NCBI GenBank assembly: GCA_958428365.1
Contig: CAUAFT010000003.1
Location: forward strand, 163,375 to 227,374
Source: an uncultured Lachnospiraceae bacterium
GTDB taxonomy: Bacteria > Bacillota > Clostridia > Lachnospirales > Lachnospiraceae
Length of the DNA: 64,000 bases
Direction of reading: 5' to 3'
A model generated the notes under the pieces. The model was not told where the DNA came from, searched no databases, and saw only the letters and a list, made by a program, of their open reading frames with translations. Below, one piece after another: positions 32,502-41,291 of the stretch; positions within the stretch are counted from its first letter, which is position 1; each line of letters opens with the position of its first letter. The position numbers and the translations under genes were made by a program.

Positions 32502-34751
32502 TTATAATTTCCAGATATCCTCGTTATACTGTTCTATCGTCCGGTCTGAGGAGAAGAATCCTGCTTTACTGATATTGACTAACATCTTCTTCGCCCACTC
32601 TTTCCGGTTTTCGTAATCTTTTAACATCTGCTCCTTGGTCTGCATATAATCTCTCCAGTCCAGAAGGGTCATGAACCAGTCCTTGCTGATCAGCTCATGG
32701 TGGAGGCGGCCTAAATACTCACTGTTTCCAATCGCCTTTAATTCATCGCTGACGATGAAGTCCACGGCTTTTTTGATATCCGCATCCTCCTCGTAGAATT
32801 TTTTCGACACATAGTCTGCTTTCTCATAATGCTCAATGACAGTCTCCGAGGACTCTCCAAAGATATAGATATTCTCCTTGCCCACTAAGTCCGCAATCTC
32901 CACATTGGCTCCGTCCATGGTGCCGATGGTCACGGCGCCGTTCAGCATGAACTTCATGTTTCCGGTTCCTGAAGCCTCCTTGGACGCTAAGGAGATCTGC
33001 TCGTCGATATCGCAGGCAGGGATCAGCTTTTCCGCCGCCGTCACGTTGTAGTTTTCCACCATAATTACTTTCAGATACGGACTCACCTGCGGATCCTTTG
33101 CAATCAATTCCTGCAGACACAGGATCAGATGAATAATATCCTTCGCAATGGTATAAGCAGGAGCCGCCTTCGCTCCGAAGATAATGGTGATAGGCGTGGA
33201 CGGAAGATTGCCCGCCTTGATGTCAAAATATTTATAGATCACATAGAGGGCATTCATCTGCTGTCTCTTGTACTCGTGGAGACGTTTGATCTGGATATCG
33301 AAGATGGAATTTTCATCAATTTCCAGTCCCTGCGTCTCTTTCAGGTATTGTTTCAGCCGCAGCTTTCCCGCCTTTTTCGTATCCAGAACACGCTCTAATA
33401 CGGAGTCATCATGGACAAATTCTCCAAGACGCTCCAGCTCTTTAGCATCCTTTTTAAAGCCATCCCCGATCAGGTCCGTGATAAGTTCAGTCAGTTCCGG
33501 ATTGGCATGGAGCAGCCATCTTCGGAAGGTGATTCCATTGGTCTTATTATTGAATTTTTCAGGATATAACTTATAAAAATGATGTAACTCGTTCTTTTTT
33601 AAGATCTCCGTATGCAGGTGTGCCACACCGTTTACACTGAATCCATAGTGAATGTCGATATGAGCCATGTGGACCAGATCATTCTGAATGATATAGGTGC
33701 TCTCATCCTTCACCTGTTTCCGTACCCGGTTGTCCAGCTGGCGGATGATCGGCAGAAGCTGGGGTACGGCGCGTTCCAGATATCCCATCGGCCACTTCTC
33801 CAACGCCTCCGCCAAAATGGTATGGTTGGTATAGGCGCAGGTCTTTGACACGATATCAATGGCGTCGTCCATAAGGATCCCCCGCTCCATCAAAAGGCGT
33901 ACCAGCTCCGGGATCACCATGGTAGGGTGGGTATCGTTGATCTGGATCACCGCATAATCTGCCAGGTCATAGAGGTTGCTGCCCCGCTCCTCTGCCTCGT
34001 CTAAGATCAGTCTCGCCCCGTTGCTGACCATGAAATACTGCTGGTAGACACGCAGGATCCGTCCGGCGTCGTCGCTGTCATCCGGATATAAAAAGAGCGT
34101 CAGATTCTTAGCGATATCATTTTTATCAAAGGAGATCCCCTCTCCCACGATACTCTCATCCACCGTCTCGATATCAAACAGATGGAGCTTGTTGGTACGG
34201 TTCTCATATCCGGTCACGTCGATATCGTACATTCTGGATCTCACGTTAAATCCGCCAAAGGAGATCACATAGCTTTTCTCCGTCTTTCTAAGCCAGCTCT
34301 GATCCTCCATCCACGGATTCGGAAGCTCCTTTTGCGCATGGTTTTCAAATACCTGACGGAAAAGCCCGTAGTGATAATTCAATCCGATTCCGTCCCCATT
34401 CAGTCCCAGGGTGGCGATGGAATCCAAAAAACAGGCTGCCAGCCTTCCCAGCCCTCCGTTCCCCAAAGACGGCTCCGGCTCCACTTCCTCGATCTTAGAC
34501 AGATCCTTTCCCGCCGCCTCAAGCTCTTCTTTGATCTCCTGATAGATTCCAAGGTTGATCAGGTTATTGGAAAGCAGCTTTCCGATCAGAAATTCCGCAG
34601 AGATATAGTAGAGTTTTTTCTTCCCCTGATGTTCTGTCTTTCCATCTGCCATCTCTTTTGTCAGTTCCAACAATGCCAGATACAGCTCCTCATTGGAACA
34701 CTGAGAAATCTCTTTTTGATACTTCTTCGATACCATTTCCTGCAATTTCAT
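32502..34751 (-). CDS. glgP: Glycogen/starch alpha-glucan phosphorylase
   Basis: This 749-residue PLP enzyme releases glucose-1-phosphate from glycogen or maltodextrin. It has the family start (YYISAEFLIGKLLSNNLINL), the active-site GNGGLGRLAACFLDSIATL near residue 95, the ligand loop IQINDTHPTMVIPELVRLL near residue 272, and the PLP-lysine segment EASGTGNMKFMLNGAVTIGT near residue 603. It is shorter than the E. coli enzyme, as usual for Firmicutes. It is divergent from an AraC-type regulator gene, which may control it, and has its own terminator, so it is monocistronic. No glgA or glgC is nearby. Confidence 0.97.
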   Translation of the reverse strand: MKLQEMVSKKYQKEISQCSNEELYLALLELTKEMADGKTEHQGKKKLYYISAEFLIGKLLSNNLINLGIYQEIKEELEAAGKDLSKIEEVEPEPSLGNGGLGRLAACFLDSIATLGLNGDGIGLNYHYGLFRQVFENHAQKELPNPWMEDQSWLRKTEKSYVISFGGFNVRSRMYDIDVTGYENRTNKLHLFDIETVDESIVGEGISFDKNDIAKNLTLFLYPDDSDDAGRILRVYQQYFMVSNGARLILDEAEERGSNLYDLADYAVIQINDTHPTMVIPELVRLLMERGILMDDAIDIVSKTCAYTNHTILAEALEKWPMGYLERAVPQLLPIIRQLDNRVRKQVKDESTYIIQNDLVHMAHIDIHYGFSVNGVAHLHTEILKKNELHHFYKLYPEKFNNKTNGITFRRWLLHANPELTELITDLIGDGFKKDAKELERLGEFVHDDSVLERVLDTKKAGKLRLKQYLKETQGLEIDENSIFDIQIKRLHEYKRQQMNALYVIYKYFDIKAGNLPSTPITIIFGAKAAPAYTIAKDIIHLILCLQELIAKDPQVSPYLKVIMVENYNVTAAEKLIPACDIDEQISLASKEASGTGNMKFMLNGAVTIGTMDGANVEIADLVGKENIYIFGESSETVIEHYEKADYVSKKFYEEDADIKKAVDFIVSDELKAIGNSEYLGRLHHELISKDWFMTLLDWRDYMQTKEQMLKDYENRKEWAKKMLVNISKAGFFSSDRTIEQYNEDIWKL

Positions 34752-34840
34752 GCTCTTTTTCCTCCATTGCTCTTAAGATTCTATCGTGAACTTACCTCAT
34801 TTCCGTTACCTGCATTATATGCCCAAATATCCTTTTTTTC

Positions 34841-34870
34841 TTGTCATATCCCATCCTTATATAGTACAAT
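34841..34870 (+). promoter_or_regulatory. Predicted promoter of the AraC-type regulator
   Basis: TTGTCA (34841-34846) and TACAAT (34865-34870) are separated by 18 bases, 56 bases before the araC-type start codon. A TATAAT -10-like element for glgP on the other strand lies at 34814-34819 with no clear -35. Confidence 0.5.
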
Positions 34871-34926
34871 ACTATCATCTTCACGACGAGATTTTCTATT
34901 TTTCCTATAAACAGGAGGCACGGACT

Positions 34927-35814
34927 ATGAATATTCTGGAATATGAAAACTATCAGGAAAAAAAATCACACGCCGGGGCAGCGTTTCCCTTTAACATCTA
35001 TCTTTGCTCCATTCCTCTGGACTTCAGGCAGGTTCCTCTACACTGGCATGATGAGATGGAGATTATCTATGTCAAAAAGGGCGGCGGGATAGTGACTGTG
35101 GATTTTACGCCCTACCGGGTATCTGCCGGAAGTCTGGTATTCATCTGTCCGGGGCAGCTTCACTCCATCGAGCAATATGAAGATGAACGTATGGAATATG
35201 AAAATATCATTTTCCGCCTGGACATGCTCATCTCACAGAATCCCGACATCTGCAATACGGACTTTCTGACTCCCCTTTTAGAGCGCAGGATCGATCTTGA
35301 GACCCACCTGACCAAAGACCTTCCATTCTACACAGAGATCGTCCGTTTTCTGGACGAGGCGGATGAAATCTGCATGACCTCGCCGCCGGGATATCAGCTT
35401 TTTATCAAAAGCGCCCTCTATGGCATGTTCTTTTCCCTCTTTTCCCACTTCGCGCGGAAAAGAAGCTCTCATAAGGATTATGCCTCTTTCGAGAAGATAA
35501 AATTCATCATCAAATATGTGGAACATCACTATGGGGAAAAAATCGCCATTTCCGATATCGCCAGAGAAAGCGGGTTCAGCGAGTCCCACTTTATGAAATA
35601 TTTCAAACACACCATGGGGCTGTCCTTCACCCAATACTTAAACGACTATCGTCTGACCATGGCGTCCCGCCTGCTTCTGACCTCCGATTCCTCCGTCCTC
35701 AGTATTGCGGAAGAAGTGGGAATTGAAAATCCTTCCTATTTTAACCGGATATTCAAAAGACGCTTCGGTGTGACCCCAAGCGTCTATCGAAAAGAATACG
35801 GCTCCCTTTCCTAA
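34927..35814 (+). CDS. AraC family transcriptional regulator with cupin sensor
   Basis: The protein is 295 residues. The N-terminal half is a cupin-like sugar-sensing domain (PLHWHDEMEIIYVKKGGG near residue 37). The C-terminal 100 residues are two helix-turn-helix motifs of the AraC type (IAISDIARESGFSESHFMKY, then SVLSIAEEVGIENPSYFNR and the closing FGVTPSVYRKEYG). The ATG at 34927 follows GGAGG and removes an unsupported 47-residue extension. It is divergent from glgP and convergent with pyk, overlapping its stop codon. It may respond to a sugar and control glgP, which is an inference from position. Confidence 0.93.
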   Translation: MNILEYENYQEKKSHAGAAFPFNIYLCSIPLDFRQVPLHWHDEMEIIYVKKGGGIVTVDFTPYRVSAGSLVFICPGQLHSIEQYEDERMEYENIIFRLDMLISQNPDICNTDFLTPLLERRIDLETHLTKDLPFYTEIVRFLDEADEICMTSPPGYQLFIKSALYGMFFSLFSHFARKRSSHKDYASFEKIKFIIKYVEHHYGEKIAISDIARESGFSESHFMKYFKHTMGLSFTQYLNDYRLTMASRLLLTSDSSVLSIAEEVGIENPSYFNRIFKRRFGVTPSVYRKEYGSLS

Positions 35815-37229
35815 TATACCGTATCCACCTTGATCATGTTTGTTGTTCCTGCTTTTCCGATCGGGACGCCGGAGGTAATGACCACCCTGTCTCTCGACTC
35901 CAAAAATCCGTTCTTCTTTGCCCCGTCGATGGAGTGGGCAAAAAGATCCAGCACGTTCCGCTCCTCACTTATGACGATGGGCTGGACTCCCCAGGACATA
36001 TTCATCTGGCGGCTCACCTTCGCCTCGGTGGTACAGCCGATGATGTCGCAGACCGGACGGTATCTGGATACGCCCCTCGCCGATCTTCCTGTCTTTGTCA
36101 CCGTGATGATCGCCTTGGCGTTCAGGTCATAGGCGGTGGTACAGGTGGCATGGCAGATGGCGTCCGTCACATCCGGGTTCTCCTCCCTCTCGTAGTGGAA
36201 GAAACGCTTCTTGTAGTCGATATCCCGCTCCGTGCGCTCCGCAATTCTCACCATCATTTTTAACGCCTCCACCGGGTAATTGCCCGCCGCCGTCTCACCG
36301 GATAACATAATGGCGCTTGTCCCATCGTAGATGGCGTTCGCCACATCCGTCGCCTCGGCTCTGGTCGGCCTTGGATTTTTCATCATGGAATCTAACATCT
36401 GGGTTGCCGTGATGACCTGCTTTCCCGCCTCGTAGACTTTTTTAATAATCATTTTCTGAATGACCGGAACCTCCTCTGTGGGAATCTCCACACCCATATC
36501 GCCGCGGGCGATCATAATTCCATCGGAGACCTCGATGATGGAGTCAATGTTCTCCACCCCTTCCCCGTTCTCGATCTTGGCGATGATATTGATATTCCAG
36601 CCGCCATTTTCATCCAAAAGTCTTCGGATCTCCAACACGTCCTCCGCAGAGCGGACAAAGGACGCCGCCACAAAGTCCATATCCTCCCGGATTCCGAACA
36701 GAATATCCTGCCTGTCCTTCTCGCTCAGATATTTCATGGCAAGATGGATTCCCGGCACGTTGATCCCCTTGTGGTTGGAAATGGTTCCCGGATTCAGGAC
36801 CTTACAGATGATCTCTCCCTCTTTGATCTGTTCCACCTGCATTTCCACAAGACCGTCGTCAATGAGGATCCGGGTCCCGATCTCCACGTCCTTCCACAGT
36901 TCGGCGTAGGTAATGCCTGCCCGCTCCCTGTCCCCTAAGATCTCCTCCCCGGTGAGGATGAAGGTCTGTCCCTTTTCCAGAACCACCTTCTCCTCCTTGA
37001 AATTGCCAAGACGGATCTCCGGCCCCTTGGTGTCCAAAAGCGCCGCCACCGGCTTTTTACACGCCTCCCTCACCTGGCGGAGTCTCTCTATTCTCTTTCT
37101 CTGTTCCTCGTGATCCCCGTGGGAAAAATTAAATCTTGCCACGTTCATCCCTTCCAGGACCAACTGTTCCAACACATCTCCTTTGTCCGTAGCCGGACCC
37201 ATGGTACAGATAATTTTTGTCTTACGCAT
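35811..37229 (-). CDS. pyk: Pyruvate kinase
   Basis: This 472-residue enzyme converts phosphoenolpyruvate and ADP to pyruvate and ATP. Signature segments are MRKTKIICTMGPATDK at the N-terminus, MNVARFNFSHGDHEEQ near residue 29, the catalytic IIAKIENGEGVENIDSII near residue 215 and the metal-binding IMIARGDMGVEIP near residue 238. It has the normal short length, without the extra C-terminal PEP-utiliser domain of Bacillus enzymes. Its stop overlaps that of the convergent AraC gene, leaving no room for a terminator. Its start overlaps the AI-2E permease gene by eight bases. Confidence 0.97.
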   Translation of the reverse strand: MRKTKIICTMGPATDKGDVLEQLVLEGMNVARFNFSHGDHEEQRKRIERLRQVREACKKPVAALLDTKGPEIRLGNFKEEKVVLEKGQTFILTGEEILGDRERAGITYAELWKDVEIGTRILIDDGLVEMQVEQIKEGEIICKVLNPGTISNHKGINVPGIHLAMKYLSEKDRQDILFGIREDMDFVAASFVRSAEDVLEIRRLLDENGGWNINIIAKIENGEGVENIDSIIEVSDGIMIARGDMGVEIPTEEVPVIQKMIIKKVYEAGKQVITATQMLDSMMKNPRPTRAEATDVANAIYDGTSAIMLSGETAAGNYPVEALKMMVRIAERTERDIDYKKRFFHYEREENPDVTDAICHATCTTAYDLNAKAIITVTKTGRSARGVSRYRPVCDIIGCTTEAKVSRQMNMSWGVQPIVISEERNVLDLFAHSIDGAKKNGFLESRDRVVITSGVPIGKAGTTNMIKVDTVY

Positions 37230-38385
37230 CTTCTTTTTCCTCCTTTTCGGCTGCTGATCTTTTCTTTTTTATCAACCGCGATCTGACATTTTCTTTCAAC
37301 AAGGTATAGAGTACGGAACAGATCGGTATGAACAGGATCATACCCACGATGCCGTACAGTTTTCCTCCGACGGTAACCGCCGCCAGCACCCAGATGGAAG
37401 GAAGACCGATGGAACCTCCCACCACATGGGGATAGATCAGATTTCCCTCCACCTGCTGCAAGACCAAAAACAGGATCAGAAAACCTAACGCCTGCATCGG
37501 ATTCACCACCGCGATCAAAAAGCATCCCACGATACATCCAATAAAAGCTCCCCAGATCGGGATCAGCGCCGTCACCGCAATAAGAACGCTGATAAGCAGC
37601 GCATAAGGGAACCGGAAGATCGACATGGTGATAAAAAACATCGTTCCCAGAATACAGGCTTCCAGACACTGTCCGGAGATAAATTTCTGAAACGTTACGC
37701 TGGTGAGCTTTCCCACCTTCCAGATGTTCTCAGAGACCGACGGTTTAAAATAGGCTTCTAAAAGATGTCTGGTCTGGCTTTTCAGCTTCTCCTTCTGCGC
37801 TAAGATATAAATGGAAAAAATGAGTCCAATAAAGAGATTCACAACATTTCCAAGGGTTCCGCTCACCTTCGCCATGGCAGAGGCTCCGGAATCATTCACC
37901 CAGCGGTTTAAAAAGTCCATGACCTCATTGAGGATCTTCTCACTGCTTAAGTTCACCTTGTTGATGGTATCGGCAGACTGCGGGAATCTCTCCGCAAGTC
38001 CTTTTTGCCATGCATCCAGGCTCTGTACCGCCTCCGGCACCGCCTGAACAATGCTGCCGATGGTCTTTGAGAGTTGCGGCACGATCAACGCCACCACCGC
38101 ACTGATGATCCCAAAGACAAAGATCAGGGTGAGCAGTATGGAAAGGGTTCTGCGCATCTTCTCAAACTGCTTCTTTTTAAATATCCTGCGCTCACAGAAT
38201 TTCATCGGCACATTCAAAAAGAACGCCAGCACAATTCCCAGGATAAAGGGCATGAACACCTCCACCAGGTTCACGAACCACTTGCATACGCTTCCAAAAT
38301 TCATGGCTACGCCCAACATGATGACCGTAAAGCTGATCAGACCCAACGCTGTTACTATTTTTTTCGTCTCTCTACTCATCCACAT
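37222..38385 (-). CDS. AI-2E family (YtvI/PerM-like) membrane transporter
   Basis: This 387-residue protein has about seven to eight transmembrane helices. The AI-2E pattern is clear: an N-terminal pair of helices, a long soluble stretch (residues about 90-160), then YKPSV-type SENIWKVGKLTSVTFQKFIS, GQCLEACILGTMFFITMSIF and PIWGAFIGCIVGCFLIAVVN, ending in QQVEGNLIYPHVVGGSIGLP near residue 310. The family has mixed roles including Na+/H+ antiport and export; the substrate here is unknown. It overlaps pyk by eight bases, so the two are probably co-transcribed. Confidence 0.92.
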   Translation of the reverse strand: MWMSRETKKIVTALGLISFTVIMLGVAMNFGSVCKWFVNLVEVFMPFILGIVLAFFLNVPMKFCERRIFKKKQFEKMRRTLSILLTLIFVFGIISAVVALIVPQLSKTIGSIVQAVPEAVQSLDAWQKGLAERFPQSADTINKVNLSSEKILNEVMDFLNRWVNDSGASAMAKVSGTLGNVVNLFIGLIFSIYILAQKEKLKSQTRHLLEAYFKPSVSENIWKVGKLTSVTFQKFISGQCLEACILGTMFFITMSIFRFPYALLISVLIAVTALIPIWGAFIGCIVGCFLIAVVNPMQALGFLILFLVLQQVEGNLIYPHVVGGSIGLPSIWVLAAVTVGGKLYGIVGMILFIPICSVLYTLLKENVRSRLIKKKRSAAEKEEKEDA

Positions 38386-38410
38386 TCTCCTCGTTGTAAA
38401 AAACGCCTTC

Positions 38411-41023
38411 CTATTCAGTATGCTTCCTTATTTTTTCCACAATCAGTTTTAAGAGCTGTATTTCAAATAAATTTAAGACCGAGCATCCGTAGATCACTGC
38501 AAGCATCGGCAGCGTCACCGGCACGACCCCGAACAGATCTTTTAATCCCGGTACGAATAATACCAGATTCAACACCGCGAAACCTGTCAAAAAAGCCCAG
38601 TTCAGGTAGTAATTATCCCACATCTTTCCATGAAAGAGCAGAGGATGGTCTGACTTGGAGTTAAATCCATGCACCAGTCTGGACAGACAGAGGGTGGAAA
38701 ACGCCATGGTACAGGCTGCGGCGCTGCTGATCTCTAATCCCACATAATAAGCGATCATGGTATTGATTCCAATGACCAGACCCTCTCCTAAGATCCCCAG
38801 CATAAAATCCCTGGTGAGGATACCCTCTTCCCGTGGACGTGGTCTCTCCTTCATCACCTCCGGGGTGTGATTGTCAAGCCCCAGAGCAATTGCCGGAAGA
38901 CTGTCTGTCAAAAGATTGATAAACAGAAGCTGAACCGGAAGGAACGGGGAAGGCAGCCCCGCCAGACAGGCATAGAGTACGGTGAGGATCCCAGCCATAT
39001 TTCCTGAGAGCAGGAACTTGATCGCCTTTTTGATATTGTTGTATACATTTCTTCCCGTCTCCACAGCCTTTACGATGGTGCTGAAATTATCATCCGTCAG
39101 CACCATTGCCGCTGCATCCTTGGCAACCTCAGTTCCCGTGATCCCCATGGCGACTCCGATATCCGCCTGCTTTAACGCCGGAGCATCGTTGACGCCGTCT
39201 CCGGTCATGGAGACGATCATACCCTTTTCCTGCCATGCGCGAACAATGCGGATCTTGTGTTCCGGAGAGACTCTGGCATAGACTGCAGTCCTCTCCACCC
39301 GTTCGGAGAGCTCCCTGTCATCCATCCGCTCCAGTTCCCTGCCCTCTAAGGCTTCCATTCCATCCTGCAAGATCCCCAGCTCTTTTGCGATCGCCATCGC
39401 CGTGATCTTGTGGTCTCCGGTAATCATCACCGGTCGGATATGCGCCTGTTTACATTTTTCTACCGCTTCTTTTGCTTCTTCTCTCGGTGGGTCTATCATA
39501 GCCACCATTCCTAAAAATGTCAAATGGTTTTCGTCCTGCAAAGTCAGATTCTGATCCGTGATCTTCCTCGTGGCAAACGCCAGCACCCGGAGTCCGTTTT
39601 TGGAAAACTCTTCGTTGGCTTTTAAGATATTTCTGCGGTCCGTCTCCGTCATTCCCTGACGTTTCCCGTTTATCTCTATGTAATCCGTCCTGCACAGCAA
39701 TTCATCCACGGCTCCCTTGGTGGTCATGTACTTCTGATCTCCAATCTGATAAGCCACGGACATCAGCTTCCGGTCCGAGTCAAAGGGCAGTTCTCCGATC
39801 CTCGGATACTGCTTTCGGATCCTTTCTGCATCCACCCGGTGTCCGTTAGAAAAGTTCAAAAGAGCTACTTCCGTGGGATCTCCAATCTCTTTTCCCTCCG
39901 CAATACTGGCATCGTTGCAGAGGATTCCGGCATAGAGGAGCTTTCTTTGCGCCTTATGATCGGTATTCACCTGGGCGTCGCTTCCGCTTTTTCCCTCCAC
40001 AAAGAATTTTTTTACCGTCATCTTGTTCTGTGTCAGGGTTCCGGTCTTATCGGAACAGATCACCGAGACGCTTCCCAGTCCTTCCACTGCCTGCAATTTT
40101 CTGATAATGGCATGTTCCTTCACCATCTTTCTCGTGCCAAATGCCAGGACAATGGTCACGATGGAGCTTAGGGCTTCCGGAATTGCCGCCACCGCCAGCG
40201 CAATGGCAAAGATAAAGGCATTTAAGACATCCTCCCCTCTCATAACGCTAAGACCAAAGATCAGGGCGCAGAGAACTAAGATTCCGATGGACAGATAAGT
40301 ACCGAAGTTATCCATGCTGACCTGCAGCGGAGTTTTTTTCTGCTTCGTATCATTCAATAGCTTTGCGATCTTACCGACTTCCGTATCCAGTCCAATGCCT
40401 GTTACCAGGAACTTTCCTCTTCCGTTTACAACGAAACTGCCGGAAAAGACCATATTGGTCTGATCTCCAACCACTACTTCCTTTTCCAGTGCGTCGATCT
40501 GTTTTTCCACGCAGAGACTTTCCCCTGTTAGGGCGCTTTCGTTGACCTTCAATCCTGCTGTCTCAATGAGACGTCCGTCCGCACAGACATAGTCTCCGGC
40601 TTCTAAAACCACCACGTCTCCCGGCACCACCTCATTGCAGGGAAGGACGGATAAGGCTCCCTCTCTTAAAACCTTCGCCTCCGGCATGGACAGTTCCCGC
40701 AGGCTTTCCAGAGAGTGATCCGCTTTCTTCTGCTGAACCGTTCCAAGGATGGCGTTCATGGTGATGACTGCCGCGATAACGATACAACTTTCTATATCTC
40801 CCAAAAAGGCGGAGATCAAAGCTGCACCGATCAGTATCAGCACCAGCACATCGGCAAACTGCCCGAAAAAAATCATCAGGGCGCTCTTTCCCTCCCCGCC
40901 CGGCAGCTCATTCCTGCCATATTTCTCCTGGCGTTTTAAAGCTTCTTTGTTGGATAATCCCGTAACGCCGCTATCCAATTGCTCAAATGCATCTTTTGTC
41001 TTCATCTGATAAAATCTCTTCAT
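38411..41023 (-). CDS. P-type cation ATPase (PIIA, Ca2+/Mn2+ exporting type)
   Basis: This 870-residue pump has an N-terminal cation-ATPase domain, ten transmembrane helices, the phosphorylation site CSDKTGTLTQNKMTV near residue 317, and the hinge MTGDGVNDAPALKQADIGVA near residue 593. The ion-site helices carry AAIPEALSSIVTIV (M4) and NLLTDSLPAIALGLD (M6), as in SERCA-like calcium pumps. A yybP-ykoY-like manganese riboswitch in its leader suggests that Mn2+ export is its main or additional role, as for the riboswitch-controlled P-type ATPases of lactic acid bacteria. It follows an AATGGAGG ribosome binding site. Confidence 0.95.
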   Translation of the reverse strand: MKRFYQMKTKDAFEQLDSGVTGLSNKEALKRQEKYGRNELPGGEGKSALMIFFGQFADVLVLILIGAALISAFLGDIESCIVIAAVITMNAILGTVQQKKADHSLESLRELSMPEAKVLREGALSVLPCNEVVPGDVVVLEAGDYVCADGRLIETAGLKVNESALTGESLCVEKQIDALEKEVVVGDQTNMVFSGSFVVNGRGKFLVTGIGLDTEVGKIAKLLNDTKQKKTPLQVSMDNFGTYLSIGILVLCALIFGLSVMRGEDVLNAFIFAIALAVAAIPEALSSIVTIVLAFGTRKMVKEHAIIRKLQAVEGLGSVSVICSDKTGTLTQNKMTVKKFFVEGKSGSDAQVNTDHKAQRKLLYAGILCNDASIAEGKEIGDPTEVALLNFSNGHRVDAERIRKQYPRIGELPFDSDRKLMSVAYQIGDQKYMTTKGAVDELLCRTDYIEINGKRQGMTETDRRNILKANEEFSKNGLRVLAFATRKITDQNLTLQDENHLTFLGMVAMIDPPREEAKEAVEKCKQAHIRPVMITGDHKITAMAIAKELGILQDGMEALEGRELERMDDRELSERVERTAVYARVSPEHKIRIVRAWQEKGMIVSMTGDGVNDAPALKQADIGVAMGITGTEVAKDAAAMVLTDDNFSTIVKAVETGRNVYNNIKKAIKFLLSGNMAGILTVLYACLAGLPSPFLPVQLLFINLLTDSLPAIALGLDNHTPEVMKERPRPREEGILTRDFMLGILGEGLVIGINTMIAYYVGLEISSAAACTMAFSTLCLSRLVHGFNSKSDHPLLFHGKMWDNYYLNWAFLTGFAVLNLVLFVPGLKDLFGVVPVTLPMLAVIYGCSVLNLFEIQLLKLIVEKIRKHTE

Positions 41024-41086
41024 CTTTTTTCCTCCATTCCTGCCCGGAGTCCCTTATTCAGTCTCAGATCTGACATCAGCTTCCAC

Positions 41087-41130
41087 AAAAAAAGAGACTC
41101 CTGTTGCAATTTTCTTACAACAAAAGTCTC
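41087..41130 (-). terminator. Riboswitch expression-platform terminator
   Basis: GAGACT and AGTCTC enclose an inner TTGTTG/CAACA stem, and the minus strand continues into seven T residues. The hairpin sits at the 3' end of the aptamer, about 64 bases before the ATPase start, as expected for a transcription attenuator. Confidence 0.75.
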
Positions 41131-41226
41131 GCTGCTTCGTTACGAACCGGATATCTGTATCGCCTTTGTTACAGTATCGTATTGACGGCATCGTAAACAC
41201 CCTGGGGTGCCAACTACTCCCTTTCA
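41120..41226 (-). ncRNA. yybP-ykoY-like manganese riboswitch
   Basis: The minus-strand leader of the P-type ATPase begins with AAAGGGAGTAG, close to the conserved 5' GGGGAGUAG block of the yybP-ykoY family. It ends with AGCGAGACTTTTGTTG, matching the conserved 3' AGCGAGAC block that runs into a terminator. The predicted transcription start lies at the first base of the motif. In the known family Mn2+ binding prevents the terminator and turns on Mn2+ export genes. The assignment is by eye from the conserved ends; the full covariance structure was not tested. Confidence 0.72.
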
Positions 41227-41234
41227 TTACTGAT

Positions 41235-41263
41235 ACCATATCAGATGATTCTGCTCCGGTCAA
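41235..41263 (-). promoter_or_regulatory. Predicted promoter of the riboswitch-ATPase unit
   Basis: TTGACC (41258-41263) and TATGGT (41235-41240) on the minus strand are 17 bases apart and place the transcript start at about 41228, directly at the riboswitch 5' end. Confidence 0.55.
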
Positions 41264-41291
41264 ACCTTCCGGGAAAATCTTGACACTTTCT

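Noticed and set aside
41054..41263. A 69-codon frame upstream of the P-type ATPase
   Set aside because: It lies exactly over the riboswitch and terminator and has no ribosome binding site.
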